Assembly: GCF_005080685.1 (NCBI RefSeq)
Contig: NZ_CP039371.1
Coordinates: forward strand, 2,852,001-2,916,000
Length of the DNA stretch: 64,000 nt
Direction: 5' to 3'
DNA from: Pseudomonas putida
GTDB taxonomy: Bacteria > Pseudomonadota > Gammaproteobacteria > Pseudomonadales > Pseudomonadaceae
Shown: piece after piece, positions 9,215 through 17,461 of the stretch
Numbering within the stretch: the stretch's first letter is position 1
Layout: every line of letters begins with the position of its first letter
Program-made: the position numbers and the translations under genes
Notes under the pieces: generated by a model
Database searches by the model: none
The model's input: the letters and a program-made list of their open reading frames with translations, nothing else
Told to the model about the DNA's origin: nothing

Positions 9215-12200
9215 GGACTTCGGCCAGTTCGTCGCTCAGGGTCTGCAGGCCGACTTGCAATTGCTGGCGAAGCTCGCCAGTGGGTTCGCCCCGGGCCTGG
9301 GCCTGCTCGATGGCTTCGCAGAGGCTGACGATGCGGCGCACCTTGAGCATCTTCGCGCCGCCCTTGATACGGTGGGCCAACGCGCGCAGTGCCGTATCGC
9401 TGGCTTCGTCGCTCAGTGCCTGGAGGGCGGCGAGGTCCTCGCCAGCGCTCTTGGCCAGTTGTTCCAGCAGTCTGCGGGTCAGTTGCTCGTCGTCCTGCGT
9501 CAGGTGACGCAGTTCGTCCAGGTTGAAGTAGCGGGGCGTCGCGGCACCCGGCGTCGCGCCTGTGAGGTGCTGTCTCAGGGTTTGCAATCCGATCGGCTTG
9601 AACAGGCAATCATCCATGCCGCTGGCCAGGCAACGTTCACGCTCTTCAGCCTGGGCATTGGCGGTGATGCCCAGGATTCGACAGGGCGGTAGGCCCCGCG
9701 ACTGTTCGCTGGCGCGGATGGCGCGGGCGAGGGCATGGCCGTCCATGACCGGCATGCTGCAATCGGTGAGCACCAGTTCGAACGGCGTCGATTGCCACAA
9801 TGCCAATGCCTGCTCGCCGTTTTCGGCCAGGGTGACGCGATGGCCAAGGTTGGCGAGCTGCTTTTCCAGCAGCATCAGGTTGGCCGGGAAGTCGTCCACC
9901 ACCAGGACATCCAGCGCACGTGCGGCCTCTGGAGGCGTGTGGGTGGCAGGTGAGGGCAGTTCGGGAGGCTCGCAGGGGGGGAGGTTCAGCAGTACCTCGA
10001 CACGGGTACCGACGCTTTCGACGCTCTGCAGATGAAGTTCGCCGCCCATCAGTTGTGCCAGCGTGCGGCTGATTACCAGACCCAGCCCGGCACCCTGCTG
10101 GGCCCTTGGGCCTTGGACCTGGGCAAAGGCGCTGAACAGGCGGGCCTGATCGGACGCGGCGATACCGATGCCGGTGTCGCGTACGGCCAGGCTTACGCCG
10201 ATGTCGGTGGGACGCGGCGTGAGCCGCAAGCTGATCTGGACCTCGCCACGGTCGGTGAACTTGATCGCGTTGCTCAGCAGGTTGGAAAGAATCTGCTTGA
10301 GCCGCAGTGGGTCGGCGCGTACCCAGCAAGGCTCGTTCGGCACCTCGCTGTGCAGGTGCAGCCCCTTCAGGTGCGCGCTCCCCTCGAATACCCTCACGCA
10401 GGCGTTGACCAGGGCGACCAGATCGACCGGCACCGGTTGCAGGGTCATGTGCCCCGATTCGATGCGCGAAATGTCGAGAATGTCGCCGATCAGTTCGAGC
10501 AGGCCGATGGCCGAGTCGTGCGCGGTGCGCAGCGTCTCGATGTCGCAGCGACCGGACCGGCTGTCTTCCAGTGCCAGTTCCAGCAAGCCGATGACAGCGT
10601 TCATCGGGGTGCGTATTTCATGGCTCATGGTAGCCAGGAAGGTGCTCTTGGTCTGGCTGGCGCGCACCGCGTCGTCCTTGGCCTGGCGCAACTGTTCCAA
10701 CAGGCCTCGGCTCAGCCCCAGCTGGGTCTGCAGGGCTTGCTGGGCCTCGGTGCGCTGGTGTATGAGCTTGCGCAGGTAGCTGTTCCAGAACACCACGCCG
10801 GCCAGCAGCAGGGCGGACAGGATCAGCACCTGCAGGGCCAGGGTGCGGTAGTTGCGCCAGGGGCTGTCGCTGACCAGGGTGCTGGTTCGCCAGCGATTGA
10901 TCAGTTGGTCCAGCTCGTCCGGGGGAATGCTCAGCAGTACCTTGTCGAGGATCGCCTGCAACTCTGGCTGGTCGGGCGCCACCGCGAATGCCGCGACGGC
11001 CGGGTCATCGCCAAGTACCGCGGCAATTTGCAACGTGCCCTTGAAAACGTGGTTGATGTAGTAGCTGGCGTTGATGTGGCTGCTCAGGGCGACGTCGGCA
11101 TCGCCATTGGCCACGGCCTCCATCAGGCCAAGCGGGTTGTCCACCTCGACTACCTCGGCGCGGGGATACTGGCGCTGGATCTCTACGCGTTGTGGTGAGC
11201 CGCGTAGCAATGCCACGCGCTTGCCATCGAGGGCCTTGGCCTGGCTGGGCAAGACACCCTTGGCGCGGGTCACCAGCACCCTCGGGCTGACCAGGTAGGG
11301 GCGGGTATAGCGCACCTTGGTGGCGCGTTCGGCGCCATAGCCCAAGGCGCCGATCATCTGCGCCTTGCCGCGCGCTACCAGGTCGACCATCTTCTGTACC
11401 GAGTCGTACTCGACGATGTCGAAGTGCAGCCCGGTGCGCAGGGTTATCTGCTTTAGCAGGTCAAGGGTGATACCGCTGGCGTGCTGCTGGTTGTCGTTGA
11501 ATGTGAGTGGGGCAAGGGCGCTGTTGACCAGTACACTGACGGTGGGGTGGGCAGCGATCCAACTGCGTTCTGGCTCGGTCAGCGTCGCAGGGTAACGATT
11601 GAGCAACAGGCTGGTGTTGCCGCTGCTCCAGCGCCGCAGGATGTTCATCCGCTCGCTTTCGGTGATTCTCAGCAGGGCCGCGTCGACCAGGCGATGCAAG
11701 CGCGAATTGTCATGGGTCAGAGCGAAAGCGAACGCCGCAGAGGGTGCCTGACAGAAATGGTCGATCTTCAAGGTGCCCTGGTAGCTCTTGCCGATCAGGT
11801 GGTCGGTGCTGATCGCGTCGCCGAGGTAGGCGTCCGCTTCCCCCAGTTCGACGGCCGCGAGGCCAGTGAGCGTGGAGCGATACAGGCTGAGCTGAGCCTT
11901 GGGATAAAGCGCCCTGACCTGTGCAGCCGGCAGGTAGTGGTCGACCATGGCCAAGCGCAGCCCTTCGAGGTCGCGGTTGTGTTCGAGGCTGCGTCCTTCG
12001 CGGACGACGATTACCGGCAGGTCATCGGCGTAGGGCTGACTCAAGGCGAGCTGGGCATCGGCAGCTTCGAAGGCATTGGAGCTGCCCAGCAGGTCGATGC
12101 GTCCCTCACGCAACGCGGCAATCGCCTCGTGGCGGCTGGCGAAGCGCCGGACCTCGATGGTGATGCCAAGCTGTTCGGCGATCAGCCCGGCGTAATCGGC

Positions 12201-12449
12201 GCTCAGGCCTTCATAGTCTGCCAGGCTGGCATTCATTTCGAAGGGGGGGTAGTCGGGCGCCGAACTGCCCAGCCTCAACACCTTGCGCTGTTGAAGCCAC
12301 TGCCGGTCCTGGGCGTCGAGTTTGACCGGCGGTACGGCACTGATCGAGCGCGCCAGCAGGTGGCGCGGCTGGCCATCGGCCTGCGCGATGGCGTCGGTGG
12401 CGAGGCAGGCGAGCAGCAGGAGCAGGCAGCAGAGGACGACTTTCATCAC
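9189..12449 (-). CDS. BvgS-like hybrid sensor kinase
   Basis: A 1086-residue unorthodox kinase. Order of domains: signal peptide (1-22), two periplasmic solute-binding domains of the SBP_bac_3 type (about 55-275 and 300-520), membrane segment (537-556), HisKA with His610 in [16 protein letters not shown], HATPase (NAIKF near 728-732, DTGIGIA near 758, [10 protein letters not shown] near 786), receiver with D896 ([11 protein letters not shown]) and HPt with His1026 ([13 protein letters not shown]). The paired Venus-flytrap domains suggest a small ligand such as an amino acid or nicotinate-like acid. The LuxR-type regulator lies 9 bp upstream in the same operon and is the probable phosphorelay end. 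Confidence 0.95.
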   Translation of the reverse strand: MMKVVLCCLLLLLACLATDAIAQADGQPRHLLARSISAVPPVKLDAQDRQWLQQRKVLRLGSSAPDYPPFEMNASLADYEGLSADYAGLIAEQLGITIEVRRFASRHEAIAALREGRIDLLGSSNAFEAADAQLALSQPYADDLPVIVVREGRSLEHNRDLEGLRLAMVDHYLPAAQVRALYPKAQLSLYRSTLTGLAAVELGEADAYLGDAISTDHLIGKSYQGTLKIDHFCQAPSAAFAFALTHDNSRLHRLVDAALLRITESERMNILRRWSSGNTSLLLNRYPATLTEPERSWIAAHPTVSVLVNSALAPLTFNDNQQHASGITLDLLKQITLRTGLHFDIVEYDSVQKMVDLVARGKAQMIGALGYGAERATKVRYTRPYLVSPRVLVTRAKGVLPSQAKALDGKRVALLRGSPQRVEIQRQYPRAEVVEVDNPLGLMEAVANGDADVALSSHINASYYINHVFKGTLQIAAVLGDDPAVAAFAVAPDQPELQAILDKVLLSIPPDELDQLINRWRTSTLVSDSPWRNYRTLALQVLILSALLLAGVVFWNSYLRKLIHQRTEAQQALQTQLGLSRGLLEQLRQAKDDAVRASQTKSTFLATMSHEIRTPMNAVIGLLELALEDSRSGRCDIETLRTAHDSAIGLLELIGDILDISRIESGHMTLQPVPVDLVALVNACVRVFEGSAHLKGLHLHSEVPNEPCWVRADPLRLKQILSNLLSNAIKFTDRGEVQISLRLTPRPTDIGVSLAVRDTGIGIAASDQARLFSAFAQVQGPRAQQGAGLGLVISRTLAQLMGGELHLQSVESVGTRVEVLLNLPPCEPPELPSPATHTPPEAARALDVLVVDDFPANLMLLEKQLANLGHRVTLAENGEQALALWQSTPFELVLTDCSMPVMDGHALARAIRASEQSRGLPPCRILGITANAQAEERERCLASGMDDCLFKPIGLQTLRQHLTGATPGAATPRYFNLDELRHLTQDDEQLTRRLLEQLAKSAGEDLAALQALSDEASDTALRALAHRIKGGAKMLKVRRIVSLCEAIEQAQARGEPTGELRQQLQVGLQTLSDELAEVLNAIAVSR

Positions 12450-12458
12450 AGCGCCCGT

Positions 12459-13073
12459 TCAGTTCACCTGGTTACGTTTGGCCAGGTCGACCATTTCCAC
12501 CAGCGACTCGGTTCGCAGCTTTTCCATGATCCGGCCACGGTAGGTGCTGATGGTCTTGGCACTGACGTTCATCTGCTGCCCGATGAACTTGTTGCTTTCG
12601 CCACGGGCAAGGCGGCGCAGCACTTCCATCTCGCGGTTGGACAAGCTGCCCAGGCGATAGGCTTCGCTTTCCAGCGTACTGCTGTTGACCGACATCTGTG
12701 GGAAGGTGGAATAGCCCTTCACCAGCGCCTTCAAGGCGAACACCACGGCGTCGAGGTCTTCGTCCTTGGTGAGGAAGGCGGCGATGCCGGCGTCCAGGCA
12801 GCGCCTGACATAAAGGTCGCCTGCCTGTCCGGTGAGCACCATGATCTTCGGTTGCGGTTCAAGCTTTTGCAGGCGTTTGATCACCTCCATGCCATCGAGC
12901 CCGGGGAGGCCAATGTCGAGGATGACGACATCCGGTTCAAGGTCACGTACGGCCTGGGCGACTTCCTTCCCATCATCGACTTCTCCTACAACCTGGAAGC
13001 GATCGCGTTCCAGCATGATGCGTAGGGAGAGGCGCACGATAGGATGATCATCGACGATCAGTACGGTGGTCAT
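12459..13073 (-). CDS. LuxR-type response regulator (NarL/FixJ, BvgA-like)
   Basis: A 204-residue regulator with a receiver domain (VDDHPIVR, phosphoacceptor D53 in ILDIGLPGLDG, K in VLTGQAG region) and a C-terminal LuxR helix-turn-helix (LSNREMEVLRRLARGESNKF, then IGQQMNVSAKTISTYRGRIM). The start at MTTVLIVDDHP was chosen because AGGAG stands eight bases before it; the frame stays open 27 codons further but adds nothing conserved. It heads a two-gene operon with the BvgS-like hybrid kinase and should receive phosphate from its HPt domain. Confidence 0.93.
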   Translation of the reverse strand: MTTVLIVDDHPIVRLSLRIMLERDRFQVVGEVDDGKEVAQAVRDLEPDVVILDIGLPGLDGMEVIKRLQKLEPQPKIMVLTGQAGDLYVRRCLDAGIAAFLTKDEDLDAVVFALKALVKGYSTFPQMSVNSSTLESEAYRLGSLSNREMEVLRRLARGESNKFIGQQMNVSAKTISTYRGRIMEKLRTESLVEMVDLAKRNQVN

Positions 13074-13298
13074 GTAGAAAACTCCTGTCGGAATGTGGTC
13101 CGTTTCTCGCGTCTGGCGGGAAGAGGCCTGCAGACGATAGCTGGCAGCGCGCAAGATACGGCCATTCCGCCGCCTTGGTAATGGCGAGTATAGAACTGTG
13201 GAAAATCACACCTTACTCTGTTGAAAAACCCTACAGGGAGAATGGAAAAGGTCGCGCCCGCGTTATAAACGAGCGCATTTCATGTCAAGGCGCAGGTG
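13074..13298. other. Promoter region of the regulator/kinase operon
   Basis: The 225-bp gap between the LuxR-type regulator start and the end of the DUF1272 gene holds no supported gene. It should carry the promoter of the minus-strand regulator operon. I see no strong repeat or known operator in it. Confidence 0.4.
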
Positions 13299-13541
13299 TC
13301 AGGCACAGTGCGTGTGGGGTTTGTGTACGCGCTGGATTGAAGCGGGGTTGTTGTTGAGGGCCAAGCCGACCCGGGTTGGCCTGGCGACCAGTTGCCCCGA
13401 GCAATTCGGGCACTGGCCGTGCAAGCGTTGGTCGGCGCAGGTACGACAGAAGGTGCATTCGAACGAGCAGATCACGGCGTCGGGGCTATCGCCAGGCAGA
13501 TCGGCATCGCAGCATTCGCAATTGGGGCGCAGCTCCAGCAT
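13299..13541 (-). CDS. DUF1272 small zinc-binding protein
   Basis: An 80-residue cysteine-rich protein beginning MLELRPNCECCDADLP. Cysteines come in pairs (CECC, CSFEC, CRTC, CPNC), a treble-clef or zinc-ribbon pattern typical of the DUF1272 family, which usually starts with this MLELRPNCE signature. GGAG precedes the ATG by nine bases. Cellular role unknown; metal binding is inferred from the cysteine pattern. It follows cobM on the same strand with a 65-bp gap and might be the last gene of that transcript, but no functional tie to cobalamin is visible. Confidence 0.85.
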   Translation of the reverse strand: MLELRPNCECCDADLPGDSPDAVICSFECTFCRTCADQRLHGQCPNCSGQLVARPTRVGLALNNNPASIQRVHKPHTHCA

Positions 13542-13606
13542 GGGTAGAACTCCAGGTCGTGGGCGTGAACCTGGAGTCTGCTATGGGCCACCGACGCTTG
13601 GCAATG

Positions 13607-14359
13607 TCAGTCTCGCGGCCTGTAGAGGTGGGCATGCCCGGCGCGATAGAGGGCCGATTCGGCGAAAGGTGCATCGCCGAGCACAGGCCCCACCAGAATC
13701 AGCGCGGTACGGCGAAAACCCTTGGCGGCGACCTGCCCGACGATGTCGTCGAGACGGCCACGGACCCAGTCCTGATCGGGCCACGTGGCGCGGTGGACCA
13801 CGGCGATCGGACAGTCGTGGCCGTAGTGCGGCAGCAGGTCGTCGACGATCCGCGCCAGGTGCTTGATGCCCAGGTGGATGGCGAGGGTGGTGCGGTGGCG
13901 CGCCAAATCGGCCAGTTGCTCACCGGCGGGCATTGGCGAGGTATCGCCGTAGCGGGTCAGGATAACGGTCTGCGCCACGTCTGGCAGGGTCAGCTCGCAG
14001 CCGAGCAACGCTGCGCTGGCGGCGGTGGCGGTGACGCCGGGAATGATCTGGTAGTCGATGCCCAGTTCCCGCAGGTGGCGGATCTGTTCACCGATGGCGC
14101 CGTACAGGCTCGGGTCGCCACTGTGCACACGCGCCACATCCTGGCCCTTGTCATGCGCTGCGCGCATCGCTGCGATGATCTGTTCCAGGTGCAGTTCGGC
14201 ACTGTTGATCAGGGTTTCGGCCTGATGACCTTCGAGCACCGCCGCCGGCACCAGGGAGCCTGCATAGATGACCACAGGGCACTGGCGGATCAGGCGTTGG
14301 CCCTTGACCGTGATCAGCTCGGGGTCGCCCGGGCCTGCGCCAATGAAATAAACAGTCAT
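13607..14359 (-). CDS. cobM: Precorrin-4 C11-methyltransferase
   Basis: A 250-residue SAM-dependent methyltransferase of the tetrapyrrole family. The N-terminal GAGPGDPELITVKG is the SAM-site signature, and RVHSGDPSLYGAIGEQ and IPGVTATAASAALLG are conserved tetrapyrrole methylase motifs. It methylates precorrin-4 at C11 to precorrin-5 in aerobic cobalamin synthesis, in the cytoplasm. It lies 27 bp after cobE in the cbtB-cbtA-cobE-cobM operon that starts with a B12 riboswitch. AAGGAA stands six bases before the ATG. Confidence 0.95.
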   Translation of the reverse strand: MTVYFIGAGPGDPELITVKGQRLIRQCPVVIYAGSLVPAAVLEGHQAETLINSAELHLEQIIAAMRAAHDKGQDVARVHSGDPSLYGAIGEQIRHLRELGIDYQIIPGVTATAASAALLGCELTLPDVAQTVILTRYGDTSPMPAGEQLADLARHRTTLAIHLGIKHLARIVDDLLPHYGHDCPIAVVHRATWPDQDWVRGRLDDIVGQVAAKGFRRTALILVGPVLGDAPFAESALYRAGHAHLYRPRD

Positions 14360-14386
14360 GGTGATTCCTTGAACGATGAAGGGCGA

Positions 14387-14779
14387 TTATCGTCCACGCG
14401 CTACGGCCAGGGTAGCCGGGCCGAGCACCTGGCGAGTGAGCACCAGGCTGGCCTGGCCTTCGGCCTGCCAGGCCAGGGCCAGGGCGGTGCTCTCGGCTAC
14501 GCCCCAGCAGCCGGTATGCGCATGGACGACGGCCGAGCGATGGCTGAGCTGCGCTTCGAAGGCCTGCAGTTGGCGGGCGTCGAAATGCTCCAGAGTCAGC
14601 CCATGGCGCTGGGCCAGTTGCACCAGCGCCGGCTCATCGGCCTTGGCCGTCAGGGTGGCGATGCCGCGCATCGCCGAAGGCTGCAGGCCGTTGGCCTGCA
14701 GCGCCTGTTGCAGCAGTGATTCGAGTACTTCCAGCGGGCAGCCCCGGCGACAGCCGAGGCCGATGTACAGTGCCGCCAT
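14387..14779 (-). CDS. cobE: CobE / CbiG C-terminal-domain protein
   Basis: A 130-residue protein of the CobE/CbiG C-terminal family, starting MAALYIGLGCRRGCP; the GCRRGCP motif near the N-terminus and the TGCWGVAESTAL region are typical. It takes part in aerobic cobalamin synthesis around the precorrin-3 to -5 steps, though its exact reaction is not settled. The ATG shares one base with the cbtA stop (TGATG), indicating translational coupling. A longer upstream frame runs through cbtA out of phase and is not used. Confidence 0.9.
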   Translation of the reverse strand: MAALYIGLGCRRGCPLEVLESLLQQALQANGLQPSAMRGIATLTAKADEPALVQLAQRHGLTLEHFDARQLQAFEAQLSHRSAVVHAHTGCWGVAESTALALAWQAEGQASLVLTRQVLGPATLAVARGR

Positions 14780-15470
14780 CAGGCCGGGTTGGCGCGACGA
14801 TAGAGCCATGCGCTGAGCACGCCGAGCGCCAGCCAGAACGCGGCGTTGGTCAGCCACGAGGCGATCTTGAACTGGGTTTCCAGCTCTGCGGGCGCCAGGC
14901 TCGAATGATGCTCCGGTTGTGGCGCACCGATTATGTGCGGCAGCACCAGCAGCACTGCACCGAGTACCTTGAGCAGCCAGTGCTGGGCGAACACCAGCAA
15001 TGCCAGGCCCAGGGCGGTGGCGGCGGCTGTGCCGATCCACCAGGCCTGACGTTGGCCAAGTTCGGCGGCTGCGGTGCCGGGCAGTTCCGGCGGCAGGCCC
15101 AGGGTGGGTGCCAGGCAGAACACGGCGAACCCGGCCAGCCCCACCATCCGCCAGAAAGTGTGCGGTTGGGCTCACGCAGGCTGTACAGCGCGGCGAGGAT
15201 CAGGGCGAAGCCGACTGCCACGACCAGGTTGCCGCCGGTGTTGGCGACGATGCGCTGCCAGCCATCCTCGGGCGACCAGGCTTCGCCGTCATGGCTGTGT
15301 GCTGGCGCAGCTTCCTGGCCATGGTCGTGGTGCTCGGTTGCCGGGGCACTGTTTTCATAGGTTTCGGCCTGGAGAATCAGCGGTGCGACCCAGAAGCTTT
15401 GCAGCAGAGTCAGCAACAGGGCAGCGAGCAGGCCGCTGAACCCTGCGGTACGTGCGATGCGCTTGATCAT
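14779..15470 (-). pseudogene. cbtA: Cobalt transporter subunit CbtA, interrupted by a frameshift
   Basis: The reading frame starts at MIKRIARTAGFSG and gives a membrane protein with a His-rich loop (EHHDHGQEAAPAHSHDG) up to LYSLREPNR, then leaves frame. The rest (FWRMVGLAGFAVFCLAPTLG to LYRRANPA) continues in another frame. The switch lies near 15155-15165. The total span of 692 bp becomes 693, or 230 codons plus stop, if one base is added, the normal CbtA size of a five-segment membrane protein. Either a true one-base deletion or a sequence error. CbtAB is a predicted B12-regulated cobalt importer. Confidence 0.85.
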
Positions 15471-15480
15471 GCGGGCGGGC

Positions 15481-15666
15481 TCAGTGGCAGGGGAAGGCGG
15501 CGCTGTGGCGGGTGTCGTGGGCGGCGTTGTGCACCGCTTCGATGTGCGAGAAGCCGGCGAAGTAGACCAGGCACAGACCCAGCAGGCTGGCACCGACGGC
15601 GACGATGATGCGCTGGCTCTGGGTAGTGGGGGTGGCGACGCTGTTTTTGAGGGTGGTGACGGGCAT
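15481..15666 (-). CDS. cbtB: Cobalt transporter subunit CbtB
   Basis: A 61-residue protein with one membrane segment (about 19-39, IIVAVGASLLGLCLVYFAGF) and a C-terminal His motif (HIEAVHNAAHDTRH) that marks the CbtB family and probably binds cobalt. It is the first gene of the operon; cbtA follows after 10 bp. AGAGGA precedes the chosen ATG, and a longer frame reaching into the riboswitch is discarded. Expression should be turned off by adenosylcobalamin through the upstream riboswitch. Confidence 0.93.
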   Translation of the reverse strand: MPVTTLKNSVATPTTQSQRIIVAVGASLLGLCLVYFAGFSHIEAVHNAAHDTRHSAAFPCH

Positions 15667-15784
15667 GACGCGTTCCTCTGCATTTATTGTAGGCAGCAGG
15701 CGCGGTCGCCCCGGGCGCGATCGGCGCCTTGGGCCCCAGGAATGGGGAATGCGACAGCGCCCGCCCTCCGCGGGGTGTACATGA

Positions 15785-15995
15785 ACGCCAGGCCGGTCTC
15801 CGGGCTTACGAGGAGGAGCGGGGCTCCTGAGGGGGTCACCTTCCCATGCCGAACTGCGTGGCACAGTGGTCCAGACCCTTCACTCGTTTACCGTTGCGGG
15901 GGCAGCACCGGAATTGTCGGGCCCTGTACAGCGAAAGTATCGAGGGCCTGCGACGCACCGGTTTCCCGTTTCACCCCCGTAGGGGCACCTGAACG
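15785..15995 (-). ncRNA. Cobalamin riboswitch before cbtB
   Basis: Read on the minus strand, the segment contains the conserved B12-box elements in order: GGTGCCCC, AAACGGGAA, GGTGCG, GCTGCCCCCGCAACGGTAA and, near the end, GTAAGCCCGGAGACCGGCC. This is the cobalamin riboswitch pattern. About 120 bases separate it from the cbtB start and should hold the expression platform. Exact ends are approximate. Confidence 0.95.
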
Positions 15996-16094
15996 CAGGG
16001 CATAAGAAGAGCACGGGGCGGGGGGCGCGTCAACCACGCCCCGGCACAAATTCCCAGCCATCGGTTGACCCCCGGCGACCCCCCGCGTAGCCTT

Positions 16095-16280
16095 GCCGCT
16101 TCGAGGTTCTTCGGCCATGCCGAAGCTAAGATGGGAACGCGGTCAAAGCCGCGGCTGCCCCCGCAACTGTAAGCACCCATGGATCGACACAGCCACTGCG
16201 CCCCGGTGCGGGAAGGCGTCATCCGCAAGCCCTGTAGCGCAGGGCCTACCGGTGCGAGCCAGGAGACCTGCCTCGAGACG
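16095..16280 (+). ncRNA. Cobalamin riboswitch before cobW
   Basis: Plus-strand elements in order: a short P1 arm CGAGGT, GATGGGAACGCGGT, AAAGCCGCGGCTGCCCCC, GCAACTGTAAGC, GCGGGAAGG and GCGAGCCAGGAGACCTGCCT, closing with CTCG. This fits a cobalamin riboswitch controlling cobW-cobN-chlI-VWA. It is divergent from the cbtB riboswitch, with about 100 bp between them for both promoters. Ends are approximate. Confidence 0.95.
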
Positions 16281-16390
16281 ATTTCGACTTTCAACCGGGC
16301 GGGGTGATCCGGTGGCGAACGAGCCCGGCCGGCCAGGCTCTGGGGCTGTCGTCCCGCATGCCCGCGCCATCATGCCAAGGGCAACGCGAC

Positions 16391-17458
16391 ATGAAAACAC
16401 TGGCCAAGCTCCCCGTCACCATCGTTACCGGCTTCCTCGGCTCCGGCAAGACCACATTGCTCCGCCACATGCTCGACAACGCCCAGGGACGCCGTATCGC
16501 GGTCATCGTCAACGAGTTCGGCGAACTCGGCATCGATGGCGAGATCCTCAAGCAGTGCAGCATTGGCTGCACCGAGGAAGAAGCCAGCGGCCGCGTCTAC
16601 GAGCTGGCCAACGGCTGTCTGTGCTGCACCGTGCAGGAAGAGTTCTTCCCGGTGATGCGCGAGTTGGTGGCCCGCCGTGGCGACCTCGACCACATCCTCA
16701 TCGAAACCAGTGGCCTGGCGCTGCCCAAGCCTCTGGTCCAAGCCTTCCAGTGGCCGGAAATCCGCAACGCCTGTACCGTCGACGCCGTCATCACCGTGGT
16801 CGACAGCCCGGCCGTGGCTGCTGGCACCTTCGCCGCCTATCCCGAGCAGGTCGATGCCCAGCGCAAGCTCGACCCCAACCTCGACCACGAGTCGCCTCTG
16901 CACGAACTGTTCGCCGACCAGTTGGCCAGCGCCGACCTGGTCGTGCTGAACAAGGCCGACCTGATCGATGCCGAAGGCCTGGCCAAGGTCCGCGCCGAAG
17001 TGGCCGAGGAACTGCCGCCAGCGGTCAAGGTGATCGAGGCCGCCAGCGGTCGTCTGCCGCTGGACGTCCTGCTCGGTGTGGGCGCCGAGGCCGAAGCACA
17101 CATCGACGGCCGCCGCACGCACCACGACTCGCATCATGACGGCGACGATCATGACGACCATGATCACGACGCCTTCGACTCCATCTCCATCGACCTGCCC
17201 GAAGCCGACGAGAGTCTGCTGCTCGACGCCTTGACGCAGCTGGTGGTCGAGTTCGGCATCCTGCGCGCCAAGGGTTTCGCTGCCATTCCCGGCAAACCGA
17301 TGCGCCTGCTGGTGCAAGGCGTCGGCACGCGTTTCGACAAGCACTTCGACCGCGCCTGGCGCGAAGGCGAGCCGCGCATCACCCGCCTGGTGCTGATCGG
17401 CCAGGACCTGGACGCAGCTCAACTGGAGGCGCGCCTGCGCCAGGCCCTGGGCGCCTGA
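16391..17458 (+). CDS. cobW: Cobalamin biosynthesis GTPase CobW
   Basis: A 355-residue COG0523 metallochaperone-type GTPase. Walker A GFLGSGKT is at residues 14-21, the metal motif GCLCC at 75-79, the G4-like NKAD near 190, a His/Asp-rich segment near 236-260 (THHDSHHDGDDHDDHDHD), and a CobW C-terminal domain after it. It is thought to deliver cobalt to the CobN chelatase in the cytoplasm. The ATG at MKTLAKLPVT was chosen; the frame is open 29 codons further but only over non-conserved leader. cobN starts four bases after its stop. A B12 riboswitch lies upstream. Confidence 0.95.
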   Translation: MKTLAKLPVTIVTGFLGSGKTTLLRHMLDNAQGRRIAVIVNEFGELGIDGEILKQCSIGCTEEEASGRVYELANGCLCCTVQEEFFPVMRELVARRGDLDHILIETSGLALPKPLVQAFQWPEIRNACTVDAVITVVDSPAVAAGTFAAYPEQVDAQRKLDPNLDHESPLHELFADQLASADLVVLNKADLIDAEGLAKVRAEVAEELPPAVKVIEAASGRLPLDVLLGVGAEAEAHIDGRRTHHDSHHDGDDHDDHDHDAFDSISIDLPEADESLLLDALTQLVVEFGILRAKGFAAIPGKPMRLLVQGVGTRFDKHFDRAWREGEPRITRLVLIGQDLDAAQLEARLRQALGA

Positions 17459-17461
17459 CCG

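Noticed and set aside
10032..11198. 388-residue open frame on the plus strand
   Set aside because: Antisense of the hybrid kinase; rich in Gln, Gly and His as typical for shadows.
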